A DNA stretch of 64,000 nucleotides from Reticulitermes speratus. Its lineage: Eukaryota > Arthropoda > Insecta > Blattodea > Rhinotermitidae. A program made the position numbers and the translations under genes. This document shows, piece by piece, positions 48,545-61,563 of this stretch. The notes under the pieces were generated by a model. That model was not told where the DNA came from. It saw only the letters and a program-made list of their open reading frames with translations, and made no database searches. The stretch is from assembly GCA_021186555.1 (NCBI GenBank), contig JAJKFL010000012.1:20347711-20411710 (forward strand). The letters run 5' to 3'. Within the stretch, counting starts at the first letter, position 1; each line of letters starts with the position of its first letter.

Positions 48545-51500
48545 GTGCAGTATGGTGTTCCCCAGCAATACGTTACCAGATTCAAAGGTTTCCAATGTAA
48601 GAAGTTGTATTTTTGATGTCCTTTCGAAACTCTCATAAAAATAACGTTAAATTTTCATGTGTGTTAAGTTTTTGTGTACAAAAGTTCTCATGCTCTCGAA
48701 GTTCATTTTTATACAGATTTCTCTGACAGAGATGTTGCTCTCCTTTTCATCCTTACTCTCTGTATCAGCACCAATCATCCCACTTTCCAGGCATAATTGA
48801 AGCATGAGTGCAACAACTACTTTTGAAAATTGTGACAGTGAAACTAAATTCCATATGATGCTATATCTGCTTAGCTGCTGACTGATGTACACTTGCAGAT
48901 GTCTGCCTGTTGTGTGTTAGTATGCAAATGCAGCTGTGAATAAGTGAGGGAACTACACCATGATGCATGAGGGTGGTCACAATAATTCTTCTTAAAAAGG
49001 AGGGGGGAGGTGGAGGACTGCTATGCACAAACCTTTGAATGAGGTGGGACTGCTGTACAATGAAACCTGGATTCTTCATTTCTGAAGAAGTGATTTAAAG
49101 TGAATTTAGAGTCAGGGGAAGTGTAAAGTTGAGGATATGAACATTTTTGTTGCTGTTGAAATCAAATACCATCAACTAATAAGTACACTAGGCAACTTCT
49201 CCTCCTCCTCAAGCACTGCTGTCTGTTGTGGACCTTGGCTTTCAGTGCACTCCTCCATTCCTTCTGGTTTCTGGCCACTATGCCAGTTTCTTATTCCTAT
49301 TGTCTTCAGACACTAGGCAACTTCAGCTAGGTGGGGTCAGATTACAAGTTTCCAGAGGTGCCCAAGCAGTTGCTTCCAGGTACATGGCTGTGCTCTGCTG
49401 GCACAACGCAGAAGCTATAGAATAGTAGGTGTACACAAAGACACTAGAGAAGATGGGAAATAATAATTGAAAATCAGTTTCTTTTGTCTTGTCCTAAATT
49501 TATTGTATTAGGCTGTGCTGCACTACATGAAATGTTTTTTATGGTTGTAGGTTTGTGATCTTCACCTTGCTGATTCCTTTTGTTCACCGAGAGGGTGGCA
49601 TTGGTCAGCAGGCCCGTGATGCATTACTGCTCTGTATGTCTCTCTCCAAGAAGAACGAGAATGTGGGATCATACATTGCCGAGCATTCAAATGTTTGCCC
49701 AGTGAGTGTAATTTTGCATATACTTCATTGCATTTTTCAAAGCTTGGTTCCACAAGGAAACAAGCAACTCCAGGTAGAACTCATAAATTCCAACTTCCAA
49801 GTCACAGACTTCCAGTGCCACAGATCTTTTTATTGTAAGTGTTATGTTTAGGTAATATAAGTTTATAATCCAACAATAAAATGCATTTTAGTCTGTGGGT
49901 TAGTTGTGTTTGATGTATGTATAAATTATCACTTAATTGAATCTTAATCCTTTGGCTCTGAAAGATGACTAAAATCACCCTGCAGTGTGGTGCTGAGAAA
50001 ACCTAACGTCACCTGAAGTCATCACCCAAGAACATCTGAGGTAGTGGGTGGCCATTTAAATCTCCAGTCTTTTGTAGAGTAGAGTGGGCACTTAATTCCG
50101 GCACCAAAGGGGTGTCAAATGAGAACTGGTAGTCTGTGTTGTAATTGTTCACGGAACCTGAATTCCCACATAGCCATGTTTATTGTGACATATACTTGGA
50201 TCTGTTATCTTTATAAGTATGAAGAAAGATAAGATATCTACAATGGTCATATGTGTACTCTGATATCACGTTTATTGTGTACAGAATATAAAGAGACCCA
50301 AATATGATAGAACATGACTAAGGCTAGTTTTCGTAGATTTAGATACATCTGTAGCTGTCCTTCCTTCTACATGCCCATCTGGGATACAACACTTACTCAT
50401 TAATTCTGTTAGAAATGTGTGGCTGTGTGTGCATGTGCATGTGCACACACTTGCACATGCACACACTCGTCATCAAGAGAGGAGTTTCTTCCAGTAGATT
50501 TGGAACATTTTTTATTTTCTCAAAATTTTGCATGAATGTTGCAGTGAAATGGGTCCAGGCAAATTCTGGCACAGTATTTAAAATTAAGCCATGACTGATT
50601 TCTTCGCTGTCCTTCCAAATTCGTAGTCATGGCTCATCCTTTTATTGATTGCTGTATTATCGGAATTATTTAAAGTGTTGTTAAATAAACAACAAAGAGT
50701 AAGTAAATTAATCCTGGGAAATGTGTAGGACATGATGTTATTGGTGGTCATCCTAACTTATATTTTTTTGGTTGTATTTAAAATGGTAAATAGTAACATT
50801 TTTACGGTTCATATAATTATTGTTGTATGGAACTGGTATGACAAGAGGTTATAAATCAATGTACAAATTAGGCATGACTTTTTGTTGTATGTTCATAAGC
50901 GCAGTGAAGTATTGCTGTTATACCAGTATGGACTGTATGGGAGGAAGGGTAGTCAAAAATTGGTGATATTGCCGATTAACACTGCAAAGGAACATGGTAA
51001 TTGGGACTGAAGGAATATACTTTAACCCCTTTAAAACTGATGTTTATCCGCATTATATATAACTTCATTTTCTCCCACACAGAGAACACAATGCATGTCC
51101 ATTATAAAACCAACCAGTTTATGCTTTTCAGGGAGATCATCAATTTTTATTTTGGCAGCCATAGAAAAAATGTATAAATACACTATGTGGCAGTATGCAA
51201 GGTTTCTTAATGTTGCAGCAGGTGTTACATATAGTAACCATTGGGCTTTAAGTGGTTCATTATGTTTAAAAGACACTGATGTAGAGTATTTACAGATTGT
51301 TCTGTTGGCCAGTCACTAACTGATACTGCAGCATATTCTTTCTTTGTAGCCTCTGATTTATCCACTACACTCAGTGTACCATGTTGCTTTTTCAGTGCTC
51401 ATCACTGGAGGCTGCTGTTGACCAGATATAGTAATATGTGAATGCATGAGAACTGATCTGTAATAACATGGCAAGAGTATAACTTAACATTGAAAATATT

Positions 51501-52192
51501 CAGGATTTGACAAGACTTCTGTATTTTTGTTTAGTCTTTGTTTAACAAGATTTTTAGTAGCTCAGATTATATATAGCGTTGAATAGTAGGATGGTTAATG
51601 AATAATGAATTGGAAAATACGCAAGTATGCAAGATTTAGGGTTCTCACAGTCGTGTTACTGAGGACTTGAACGCTATGCAGAAGGATTTTGTCTTGGTGT
51701 CATTTGATGCAGTATTCTGGCAATTGTGTTCAGGCACTGATGACAGACAGTAGAAAGTCACTGATATGGCTCATGTTCCAGAAGATGTGATTCTTTTTCA
51801 ACATCACTGTGAGAATCTCAAATCACCCAGTCAGGGTAGTTGGTTTTCAGGTGTGAATTTTATCCCAGATATGAAGCAAGATTGCTAGTGACTTGACTGC
51901 AGCCTTTATCCTCACAAATGCTTGTTACCTTCCCTGTGTCGTGTAGGTGCTTGCAACAGGACTGAGTGGACTGTACTCTGTACTGCCACGCAAAATAGGG
52001 ATAGAGACTGAAGACTGGCATCGTCTTACCCCAGATGATGTGAATGACATCAGTGAGTTGGCAATGTTCATGAACTCACTGGAATTCTGCAATGCTGTTG
52101 TACAAGTTGCACATCCTGTTGTAAAGAAACAGATGTTGGAGTTTCTGTATCAGGGATTTCTTGTTCCAGTTATGGGGCCAGCTTTACTGCAG
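43581..52192 (+). CDS. FHIP1: FHIP1-family gene (FTS and Hook-interacting protein), 5' part
   Basis: FHIP1 proteins join AKTIP/FTS and Hook adaptors in the FHF complex, which links Rab5 early endosomes to dynein. Five exons join in frame: 43581-43730, 46533-46735, 47514-47771, 49551-49701 and 51947-52192 (1008 nt, 336 codons). The start is MSWLRNSPLRASFGKRRPSN. Family blocks follow in order: ATCYDSFKKHWQQTYEIIER (residues 34-49), DDVLGVVNHLGQMVAFLLLE, LDKLFAWSMHTGRYGNAIRL, LKLYELLVSHSRHQLLVHEP, LLNQLCVSLMQNIELLDLFF, LLIPFVHREGGIGQQARDAL, YIAEHSNVCPVLATGLSGLY, then LEFCNAVVQVAHPVVKKQML and GFLVPVMGPALLQ. All donors and acceptors are GT-AG. The last donor is at 52193. Family proteins are about 1000 residues, so most exons should lie beyond the window. 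Nothing seen is broken. FHIP1 symbol by family; the orthologue is not separated into vertebrate A or B. Confidence 0.93.
43731..46532 (+). other. FHIP1 intron 1
   Basis: A 2.8-kb intron, donor GTAAGT, acceptor TTTACTTTCAG. No embedded gene or element is recognised. Confidence 0.75.
48090..48450 (+). mobile_element. Degenerate non-LTR 3' fragment inside an FHIP1 intron
   Basis: The plus strand reads DLYSSRIVRVINSRMVRWIG, then RWEDNIEMDLKEIGWED in shifted frames. It ends with CTCAAGAAGGACAC and CCATGGAGTTACTTGGTTAG, the same 3' terminus as the family at 13842 and 17596 (there on the minus strand). It is strongly decayed and lies in the intron 47772-49550. Confidence 0.75.
48471..48538. repeat. 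CA microsatellite
   Basis: About 68 bp of mostly perfect CA repeats in an FHIP1 intron, with a short CG-containing interruption. Confidence 0.95.
49702..51946 (+). other. FHIP1 intron 4
   Basis: A 2.2-kb intron with donor GTGAGT and acceptor CGTGTAG. It contains a GT/CA-rich stretch at about 50424-50466. Nothing else is recognised. Confidence 0.75.
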
Positions 52193-52979
52193 GTAAAGTG
52201 AAATTGTTTTTACTTTACTTTTTGGATTGCTAGTGATGAGTATATTGGAGATACAATTGTAGATTGGATTTGTTCATGAATTATGTCAGAATCTTTATAT
52301 GTATAGGTTACTTGCTGACTGAGTTGTGTTTCTGTTGTGAATTATGTAACCTATTCTGCCCGTTACGTTAAATTTTTAGACACGGAAGAGTATGTTTTGT
52401 CTTAGACGGCTGTGCAGAGCGATCAGTTAATACAGTGTTAGTTTATTAAGATTCAAGATTTGTTCTCCAGGTGCATGAAATACATAATTCTGTCAAGCTG
52501 CACATCTTTATAGACAGATTTATAAGAAGCAATTTGGGAAATGTAGGTATGTCATCTCAGTTCCGGCACATTCTTTCTGTTATTGCCTCTAGATTTTTAA
52601 TATGTGAATGCCAGCTGTTGATATTCTTTTAAAGTAGCATGAAACTGATGATTTCAACCAGTGATAAATGTGAAGTCTGAAATGTGTCTCCACTTTTTAC
52701 ACAGCATGCACATTGAACTAATTATCAGTAATGAATGCTACATTTACAATGAACTCTTCCCTTACAATAAATATTATCCCCCCCCCCACACACACGTGCG
52801 CGCGCACGCACGCACGCACACGTGCACACACAAACAAACAAACAACTGTGTTAGTAGATAAAAATTCAGATTGGCAAGAAATTGAAACTGACATATGCAC
52901 TGAATTAATAAGCCATGTACATTAATGCTTCATTTTTCACTGTTGTTATACACAGCAAAAGGAAACCTAAACAATACAT
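52193..52979 (+). other. FHIP1 downstream intron, proximal part
   Basis: Begins with donor GTAAAG. It contains a C-rich then CA/CG-rich stretch at about 52779-52845. No exon with FHIP similarity is visible. Confidence 0.6.
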
Positions 52980-54822
52980 ACATGAGGTCTTCTCAGAAAG
53001 TTCTTGGACTAATTGAATGAAACACAGTACATATCACATAAATTTTAACTAAAAACTATCCTTAGAAATAGTCCCCTTCGGCATTAATACAACAATTCCA
53101 ATGATGATTCCATTTTCACCCAGCGTTCCATATATGATTCTGAAGATGTTTGGGTTAGCTGCTCTGCATTTTTCTTGCATTTTCTCTGCTGATTTAGATT
53201 GACATCAATTTAAACTAACTTCCAATTTTGGGAACAGGATAAACTCTGCTGGAGAGAGATCAGGGCTGTAGATTGTGTGGCTGAGGAACCTAGGGTTTGG
53301 CTTTTGCGAGAAACACTGTATGTGCGGGAGCATTGTCATGGTTGAAGAAACCAGCTGTGTTCCTGCCAAAGTTCTGGTCATTTCTTTTATACTGCCTGTC
53401 ATAGATGACACAAAACTTTCGCATAGAATTCTTGATTCACTGTTTGACCTCTAGGAGCAAACTCGTAATGCACCAAACCTTGACTGGCGAAAAAAACAGT
53501 GAGCATTGTCTTCAGATTTGATCTGCTCTGTCACACTTTTTTTCAGTCTTGAGGATGATTTTGACTTCCATTTCAAAGATTGCTGCTTTGGTTCAACATC
53601 GTACCCATACACCCATGTCTCATCTTCCATAATAATTAATTGAATGTAGTTATTGTCTGCTTCAGCTTGTTGCCAAAGGTCTGTGCAAATGTTGAGTTGG
53701 GTTCTCTTCTTGTTGAACTGTGAGAAGTTACTGAATGAATTTTGTGTATGTGTGCTGTATGCTCATATTTTAGTAAAAAATTGTGAAACATGGCCTTGGT
53801 GATGTACCTGCATCTTCTGCTATTTTTTTGTGCTAGTAATTATCAGTCTGAACACACCAAGGCATTGACTGCATTGATTTTCTGATGAGTTAGTAACATG
53901 GATGGGTGGCTGGAACGGTGGTTATTTTCTCACAATTCTTGACCGCTTTTAACCATTTGTACCATTTACATTTTTTTGATTGGTATAATGCCTTGTTGCT
54001 GAATGCTGTGTTCGACACATTGTAAGATTCATTAGCAGTTTTCCCCATTTTGTAACAAAATGTCACACAAGTATGCTTTTATGTTAATAACATTTTAAAA
54101 CAAGACAGGCAGTGTATGTATAACATAACACTGAGGCACATTCGTGTAATCACTGTTGCCATGGAAAAGCAATAAGTACTGTATTATATATTCTTGGTGT
54201 GTGTCTGTAGCCTCAGTAATCCAGCATGCAAAGTGCGTGCTGTTGTATTTACTATCATCTGTGGCCTGTCTGGCTCTACCATATTTTTCCACATTATCTT
54301 CGAAATGGCACGATTTTTGAGACGAAAGTTATTGAACATAAAATATGTTTTTGATTTTCTCGACAACTTTTGTTTGAAACATTGCTCATTCCAAGAAGAA
54401 TTCAGCAAGATGTTATCTTAAACATACATAGGTCTTCATGTAAATTACCCGTTATTCTTGTCAGATTTTAATAAAACTTGAATTTTTCTTGTCTGATTTT
54501 CAAAAGATACTCAAATAAGAAATTTCATGAAAACCTGTTTCGTGGAAGCCAAGTTGTTAAATATGGACGGACAGACAGATGGACATGACAAAGCTAATAG
54601 TTGCTTTTCACAGTTTTGCAAACGTGCCTAAAAATCAGCAGTGCATCCTTTCTTTAAAGCTTGTGATTCTATTTACTAGACAGTAGAACACGTTAGGAGA
54701 GCATGAGAAATGGCAGCAGGGTCTAGACAGTGTACTAAACCATCCCAAATCATCTTGTGGCTGTCACATAACTTTAGAGGGAGATTTTGCTCACAGTCCA
54801 AGAACTTTTAGAGACCTTGTAC
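52980..54822 (-). mobile_element. Degenerate mariner transposon with TIRs
   Basis: The left end ACATGAGGTCTTCTCAGAAAGTTCTTGGAC and the right end, complement ACAAGGTCTCTAAAAGTTCTTGGAC, are terminal inverted repeats next to TA. The minus strand encodes a decayed mariner transposase: GKTANESY (helix-turn-helix region), MEDETWVYGYDVEPK (first catalytic Asp), then in other frames HDNAPAHT (second Asp) and HTIYSPDLSPAEFILFPKLE (third acidic site changed to Glu). Stops and frameshifts are frequent. The element is longer than a usual 1.3-kb mariner, so about 0.5 kb between about 54060 and 54700 may be an insertion. It is probably inside a long FHIP1 intron. Confidence 0.85.
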
Positions 54823-54828
54823 ATAGAC

Positions 54829-54831
<3 letters not shown>

Positions 54832-54889
<58 letters not shown>

Positions 54890-54890
54890 A
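54832..54890. repeat. TA then TG microsatellite
   Basis: A run of TA followed by TG repeats, directly beside the mariner right end. Confidence 0.95.
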
Positions 54891-54938
54891 CTTTATAACA
54901 TCGTATTTTGGTTCTGTGCCTCATTAAAGGAAAGGAGC

Positions 54939-55222
54939 CAGAGTCGCGTAGGCGGTATAGTGACTAGGCTACAGGCTGGACAGTCCGGGGTTTGAATTTT
55001 GGTAGGGGAAGAGATTTTTCTCTTCTCCAACACCCACCCAGCCTCCTATTCAATGGGTGCTGGTGTTCTTTCCCGGGGGTGGGGGCGGTTTGGCAAAGTG
55101 GCTGGAATGTGAAGTTAACCACTCAGCTCCATCTAGTGCTGAGGTTAAGAATGACTGGAGCTATACCCCTACTCCCCCTATATGCCTTCATGGCATGGAG
55201 GGAAAACTTTACCTTTTTACTA
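54939..55222 (+). mobile_element. tRNA-derived SINE, near full length
   Basis: The head has GTATAGTGACTAGG (A-box-like, about 54956-54969) and, about 25 bp later, GGGGTTTGAATTTTGG (B-box-like, 54987-55002), the spacing of an internal Pol III promoter. The body includes GCCTCCTATTCAATGGGTGC, GAGGTTAAGAATGACTGGAG and CCTTCATGGCATGGAGGG. Fragments of the same family occur at 14556-14650, 16240-16425 and 59945-60150. Confidence 0.8.
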
Positions 55223-56550
55223 CATAAAAGATATAAAGCAGCCTCTTTTCAGTACATTCTAATTGCAATCAAGGCTTTCTTTTATTTTTTGCATGGCAGG
55301 ATAGATAGTCACATGTTTGAGCCATTTTGAGTTGGTCCATGTGTAGGTTAAGAAATACACACACCATTCCTTTTCTTTAATTATCTCAAAACCATAAAAC
55401 TTACTGGAATGTGTACTGGACATAAACGTTTGTTTTTTCTTTCTCAACAACTTTTGTTCAAAACATTTTTCACTGTGGTAAATATTTGGTGAGTTATGCT
55501 GGAGATGTGTGCAGAAATATAGGTCTATAAAGTGTGCATTATTTTTCTCTCATTATAACCACAATTGAATTAGCATAGTTTTATAAAATTCTCCAGTACT
55601 TAATTGTGTGACCTGGGAAGTTGTTCTGACCATTTGAAAGATTGTTGTTTCTTTAATAAAACTAATACAGTATTTGTAAGTTAACATGCCAAAGGAATCA
55701 TGCCTTCATATACACTTGCCTTGCTTCTTATATCTATGCCACACTTCCGTCGCAGTTGTCACTTTTGCCAGCTTACATGCAAAATATGCTCATTTTATAT
55801 TCGCTGATGAAGATAGCATTTTTTGTGCAAATAACGGGTACTGGTGTAAGAGGAATGGTACACACTTAGGTGCTGGGTGAGGAGTGTGTGTGGCTTCTGT
55901 TCTGCATTAGTTTCAAAAATTGATTTTGGACGTTTCCTGCTAAAATTTATAAAGGAAATTTAATTTTTGTCTGTGTTGGTGGAGTGTAAAGTATATTTTA
56001 CTTGAATTGGCAAGACATTTTGAAGGACAGTTCATTGTACAGAAAAATTGTACATGACATTAAATACAAATGTCTTGTAATCTGCATCCTTTCTTTAAAA
56101 TATTTTTGAGTGATCTGTTTATTTAATGAAAGAGTGTAGTGTAAAGTGAAGAAAACAGACATAATTTTATTTTTTGTGTCATTTCAAAATTATAAAACCA
56201 TTACTATAAAACATTTTACATATTTCTGACCTGATGGGAAAAATACTGCAGTATATCAGTCTGTCTTGTTCCATTTTTGTCAGCAAGCATATTGCTGTTC
56301 AGAAAACTGCTCTTACCTTTTTCATATCATATCTTTGTTTCAAGACAACTGCAATCAAAATACTGTACCCATGTTTCTGGTTGACTTCATTGGTAGTACA
56401 TTTGTATCAACAGTAATTGTAAGGCTGTGTATACATAAACATAAAAACATGTCTGAATATGGCTGTGTACTGCAACAAGGTTGTATTTTCCACTTCTGTT
56501 TTATTTTGTTATTGTGTTCTGTGATGTTTTTTTATTTCAGAGATGTTGTA

Positions 56551-56614
56551 TAAACAAAACAGTTTGGAAAACACTAGTCTAATAAACAAAACAGTTTGGA
56601 AAACACTAGTCTAA
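56551..56614. repeat. Tandem duplication, 2 x 32 bp
   Basis: TAAACAAAACAGTTTGGAAA plus 12 more bases is exactly repeated at 56551-56582 and 56583-56614. Confidence 0.95.
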
Positions 56615-58325
56615 TCAGTTACTATGGATAATTCTTTGGACAGTTAGTGTACTGTGGTTTATATTAATTCTAATTTAGGATTGAACAGTAAAAATAAAAC
56701 TAAATTTTATATGCTTCTTTCACAACAAGATGGTGGAGTAGAATACCAGATATGTAATACAACTGCTACGCAGTGACAAGATCTTCAAGAAATGTTTTGG
56801 TGAGAAAGTAACCTGTATTAATACATGTAACCATAAATTTGACATAATTTTTGGACAAGCCCAAAGCTTTTTCTCATTTACTTTGCAAATAATTATGGTT
56901 ATAATTTAATGATGTTATTTTTGTAGATGTACATTATATGAAAGTAATGCGCAGAATCAACTTTCACATTAAACATTTTTATTTCGACCATGTTGCACTA
57001 GCTTTCATTCATTTTGCTACATGCATCTTGAGAGGTATAGGGATTTTGATGTTAGTATTGTACTTCATTATAGTGTACCTTATAAGCTCATGTTCTTGGA
57101 TGTTTGAGCAGTGTTACTCGTGTGTACAAACCCTTGAAGCTAATGGTCTCAAGTCACATCTAAGTAATTTGTTCCTATTTTGGAATAATGGACATAACAA
57201 GTATGTGAACAGGAGTTCATCATCAACTTTTGGGATGATAATATTGGTGTGAACCATCCCTAGGATTAGGCATTATGCTGTGAAGAGTTAGAAAGAAATA
57301 TTTTTGTTTAATTTAGTGGTCTTACGAAATCTATTTGTCTGGTGTCAATTTATAATGCTTTGTCTGTAACAAGACCGCAGAATGGCCTCGTGTGAAACTG
57401 CAATGCACTTTTTTAATATCATCAAAATTGTGTAGTGCCTATTGTTTATGTTGTGGAGAGAGAAGTGAAGTGAATCAACAGTGTGTTTCCAGCTTCAAAA
57501 TTTCTACTTAGTAACAGAAACTACTCAGGAGTGTTGTCTTCATATAATGCTGGGGTATTAAGGAAGAATGTTACTCTGACTTAAAAACTGTAAATGATAC
57601 ACCAGGTTAAATTTACAGGAAGACTGGATTTTAAGTCATCACCGTATGTTTAAGGTGTCAAATGTAATCAGATTTAAGGCAAAAATTATATTTCTTACTT
57701 CCATTAAGACGTGTTGCTAGTTGTGAGGTTTGAGGTTTGCACAGCATGAGTGTCAAGATTATGGTCTTCTCGGATATGACAGGTGGGTGCCAATATTTTG
57801 GATGAACTTGCCCTAAAACATTGATACCTGTTTACCAAACTGTATGGTGTCATATCACAGAACACCATATTTGTGTTGCTAGTTGACCAGTCAGATGTGA
57901 AGTGTAACAGAATTTGTAACTATAAATTGTTTTAGGTTTGTTTTGTTGTTTAGCATCTTATTAGCAAGCTGGATATGTCCATTCATTTGTTTCCTGATTT
58001 AACAACACATCATTGTTACAGACACTACTTGACGAATTTCTGTGAAACTCAGTATGAACATCATGCCATTAACCTTTTGGAGACAAGAGTCCCCCACTGG
58101 CCATGCCATATTTAGTGGTCAAAGAGATGGGTTGCCCCATAAGGGCACGGTAACGTCTGACACTGCCTGTGAATGTTTGGTCACCTCTGAGTTAAGCTGC
58201 ATGTTACTGAGTCAGAACCACACTGTACTGTGGCCAGTAAGTCAAGATTATGCTTTGTTTTCTCATGCTGACGGTGGTGACATGGAAGTGTTGGTTGCAT
58301 TACTGTCTCTCTCTCTCTTACTCAC

Positions 58326-58340
58326 ACGTGTGTGCACACG

Positions 58341-58388
<48 letters not shown>
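58326..58388. repeat. CA/CG microsatellite
   Basis: A perfect CA run preceded by mixed CG/TG dinucleotides. Confidence 0.95.
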
Positions 58389-58390
<2 letters not shown>

Positions 58391-58597
58391 TGCACGCATG
58401 TATGCTCATGAGACTTGCTCAGTTTTTTAATCTTTTAGGAATGACAAGATTCACGTTGTACTTGCTGTAAAGAAGTTGTGTTTATTCATTTTTTTAAATT
58501 AAATACTGAAAATGAAAGGTGGGATCACAGTGGATGTAGGTGATGGTGTCTGATTAATAAAATGTTTATTACCTATTGCAGACCAGAATCATTAATC

Positions 58598-59540
58598 ACA
58601 AGGGCCGTTCCAAAAGTAATGCCTCTTTGCATGTATCTCGTGCAGGTGGTGTGACCTTGAAGCTGTACTTGTCCCAACTTGTTCACTGTTCCTTGGGCTT
58701 CAATTTTCCATGGGGCACATCTTGGTGTACATAGTGGTTTGCGTTGTATTCAGTTCAAAATGGATGGCTTGTTGTCAACCGTGTCGAAGTGCATCACACA
58801 GAGAGCTGTTGTTGAGTTTTTGATGCGCGAAAATGAAATTCCTACAGGAATTCACTGGCGATTATTGGCCTTCTATGGTGAAGATAACTGTGGACATAAG
58901 TACTGTGCATTGTTGGGTAACAAAATCGAGGGATAGTGGCAGAAATATGGACCTGAATGACCAGCCGTGGTGCGGAAGACCTGTAGGCGCAACTCACGAT
59001 AAGAACAGGCAAACCTTCGACAAACGTATTGAAGAAAGGTAGCGAAAATCAATTCCGAGACTTACGTGAAAACCCTAATAAGGCTGAAAGAAGGAATCAA
59101 TCGCATTTGCCTGGAAAGCGATCGATACTTCTTCAACATGATAACACCAGACTCCACACTAGCGCTGAACAGTGTTAGAGAGAATCGGATTTGAGGTTGT
59201 TCCACACTCTCCCTACAGCCCGGATTTGGCACCGTCTGACTTCTGGTTGTTTGGAGCTCTCTAAGAAACATCTCAAAGGCATTTGTTTCACATGTGATGA
59301 AGAAGTTGAAGCTGCTACAGCAAAACGGTTTCAAGAACGGCCTGAAAGATTCTACACCGACGGGTTTGAAAAACTTGTACAGTGCTGGTGGCGGCGTATC
59401 GATGAGAGGGGGACTACGTGGAAGCGTTAGGTATAGAAACAAAGTACACAATCTGAGCTATATTATATGTTATGTTTCATTTCGATACCTTGTCTGGGTG
59501 TAATACAAATATGGAGGCAGTACTTTCGGAATGCCCCTTG
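58598..59540 (+). mobile_element. Internally deleted mariner transposon
   Basis: The ends ACAAGGGCCGTTCCAAAAGTAATGCC and the complement of GGCAGTACTTTCGGAATGCCCCTTGT are terminal inverted repeats. The plus strand carries transposase pieces: AVVEFLMRENEIPTGIHWRL, then a frameshift, VDISTVHCWVTK, DLNDQPWCGRPV, then VKTLIRLKEGIN, ILLQHDNTRLHTSA (second catalytic Asp), and PHSPYSPDLAPSDFWLFGAL (third Asp), ending RRIDERGTTWKR. The segment with the first catalytic Asp (DETW block) is missing. At 0.94 kb it is a deletion derivative that could move only with outside help. Confidence 0.88.
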
Positions 59541-59944
59541 TATGTCTAGTGATCAATAGAGGGACGAAAGTCAGGCTGTATTAGAACTTCGGTCATAAAG
59601 CTGTGAATGTAGGGTGATACAGACAAGCTCTGCTGCTATGTTGTGATTGGTATCCTTCATATTATCACGATTCTAATGGAATTTGCACAGGCATGCTAAG
59701 GTAGTTAATGATAATGTTATGAAATTCTCTACATACAAGTTTCATAAAATATTAGTTGAATTTTTGATATTTCTTTCTCTGGACACAGTGAAGAGTATTT
59801 TTATAGCAAAGAAATGGATCTTCATTTGTTGGGTTGCATGTGTTGGTGTCAACCTGTGAATTCTAAATGTAATTCTTTGCATCACTCAGAGCAAATTGTT
59901 TACAGTATGTTATGATTCACAAAATGAAAGAGAAATTGTTTCCT

Positions 59945-60150
59945 CCTCTTTAAAGTGTAATCTCCTATCCAGTGGGTACTGGGAGCTCTTTCTCCAAGAG
60001 TAAAATGGCTGGTGTGTGAAGTAGATTACTCATCTGCACATAATGTTGATATTAGAATGTTTGACACTGTATTGTCTCTCTCCCATATGTCATGGCATGG
60101 TGCTTGATTACGTACAGGGGCGACTCTCTTTACCTTTACCTTTAGTGGGT
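59945..60150 (+). mobile_element. SINE fragment
   Basis: Decayed copy of the 54939-55222 family. Shared blocks include CTCCTATCCAGTGGGTACTG, AAAATGGCTGG and ATATGTCATGGCATGG. Confidence 0.55.
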
Positions 60151-60244
60151 GCAAATTTGCAGTAGGTTCTATGAACAGCGAAAGAGATGATGTTGAGAAC
60201 ACATCTAGACTGTTGGTACAGTGAATTTTGTCTGGATTGTGATA

Positions 60245-61563
60245 TACAGGATGTCTGAGAAGTCACTGTACACCTGACTTATGTATGTATTTATTTATTC
60301 ATTTCATTATGTCTGCATGACTGTACATGACTTGGCAACCTTGAGTGGCAATGAACGTGTGACAAAACTGCAACGATCGAACACCCAAGGTAGCATTTTC
60401 TCATTATTTGGTGTGTTGTGTCAAGTTGACAGTGGCAGATATGAACACTATTTTATTGAAGAGCATTTGGTAGTGAGTGTTTGGGTGCATAAAAAGACAG
60501 CACAGGTTAGGTGATGAATCAGGTGATGACACCATTTCTTTCAAGCAGCAATTTGGGAAGCCATCTCGATGCAGAGCAACTCTTTTGTCATGGGAAACGT
60601 GTCTTTTCAGACGGGAATATGAAAGATTTTCTTTGGAGTTGTTGACCAATATCCTGAATGGTGATGTGTGTCGCTGTTGCCGCTTCCATTGAACAATTGC
60701 TGCACAATTCCATATGGAAACAATTAGTAGAACTTTGAGTAGTGCGTTCAACCATGTTCGACAACGTGAAGTCACTTTGGCCAATATTTGTAAATGAACT
60801 CAGCCAGCCATGCTGACAAAAGACAATGTCACGAAGCATGTGATTTGCTGTTGGAATGGTTTCCAACAGCCTTGTCTCAGAAAGTTCTGTTTTCAGATGA
60901 ATGTGCAGTTTCTGGCAGCACCTATTTCAAAATGTGTTTTGTGCCAAACAGAATCCTCATTACACAATTAAGATGGAAGACCACCCACCACACGTTGTGG
61001 TATGGGCAGGTGTAACTGCCAGTCATGTCATTGGCCCATATTTCTTTGACAGAACTGTCGGTGGTGTTTCATATCTTGAAATGTTGAGGAATTGTGTTAA
61101 CACATGAGCCAAGCAACAGAGGGATCATGAAACAGTTGTGGTTTCAGCAAGATGGTGCTCATTTCAGCCTCACTGCATGAATTCGTCAGTGAAGCATTCC
61201 CAGACCGGTGGATTAGTTGTGGTTCTGCAACGCCCCCTTCACTGCCATGGCCTCTACGTAGCCCCAACTTGACCAAATCTGTTAACAGCCTGTGGAGAAC
61301 AATAAAAAACAGAGTTTCAGTGCATCGTTATAAAACCAACGCTCAATTACAAGCTGCCATTACTGATGCCTTTGCCTCTTTAACACCATAAGTGCCATGG
61401 AAAATGTCACTAATGATGTGGTGATGTATCGGGCTCTGTGCTGACCACGGTGGTGCCCACACAAATCTGCTGGATCCTTAAAATGCAGGTATGATGAAAT
61501 AATAAATAAATAAATAAAACAAATAAATAAGTCAGGTGTATGGTGACGTCTTGGACACTTGTA
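60245..61563 (+). mobile_element. Tc1/mariner-superfamily transposon with TIRs, inactive
   Basis: The ends ACAGGATGTCTGAGAAGTCA and the complement ACAAGTGTCCAAGACGTCAC run on into a shared TACACCTGACTTA, giving inverted repeats of about 34 bp next to TA. The 1.3-kb length is typical of the superfamily. Decayed transposase pieces on the plus strand: KVLFSDECAVSGST (first catalytic Asp-Glu), PPHVVVWAGVTASHVIGPYF, LWFQQDGAHFSL (second Asp), and LPWPLRSPNLTKSVNSLWRT. In the last, the acidic positions usual around SPDL...D are N and V. Several frameshifts are present. It is a different family from the two other mariners here. Confidence 0.87.

Larger units (their letters stand above)
55223..58597. 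other. Non-coding stretch, probably intronic
   Basis: About 3.4 kb without a recognised exon or element, apart from a 32-bp tandem duplication (56551-56614) and a CA microsatellite (58326-58388). Confidence 0.5.

Noticed and set aside
54420..54610. GACGGACAGACAGATGGACA-type sequence resembling a retroelement tail
   Set aside because: Such tails occur in many families, and no coding part is attached.
58042..58470. 142-codon frame, considered as a further FHIP1 exon
   Set aside because: No family block is visible, and part of the frame is a CA microsatellite. An acceptor-like TTGTTACAG at 58021 leads to a different frame that stops soon.
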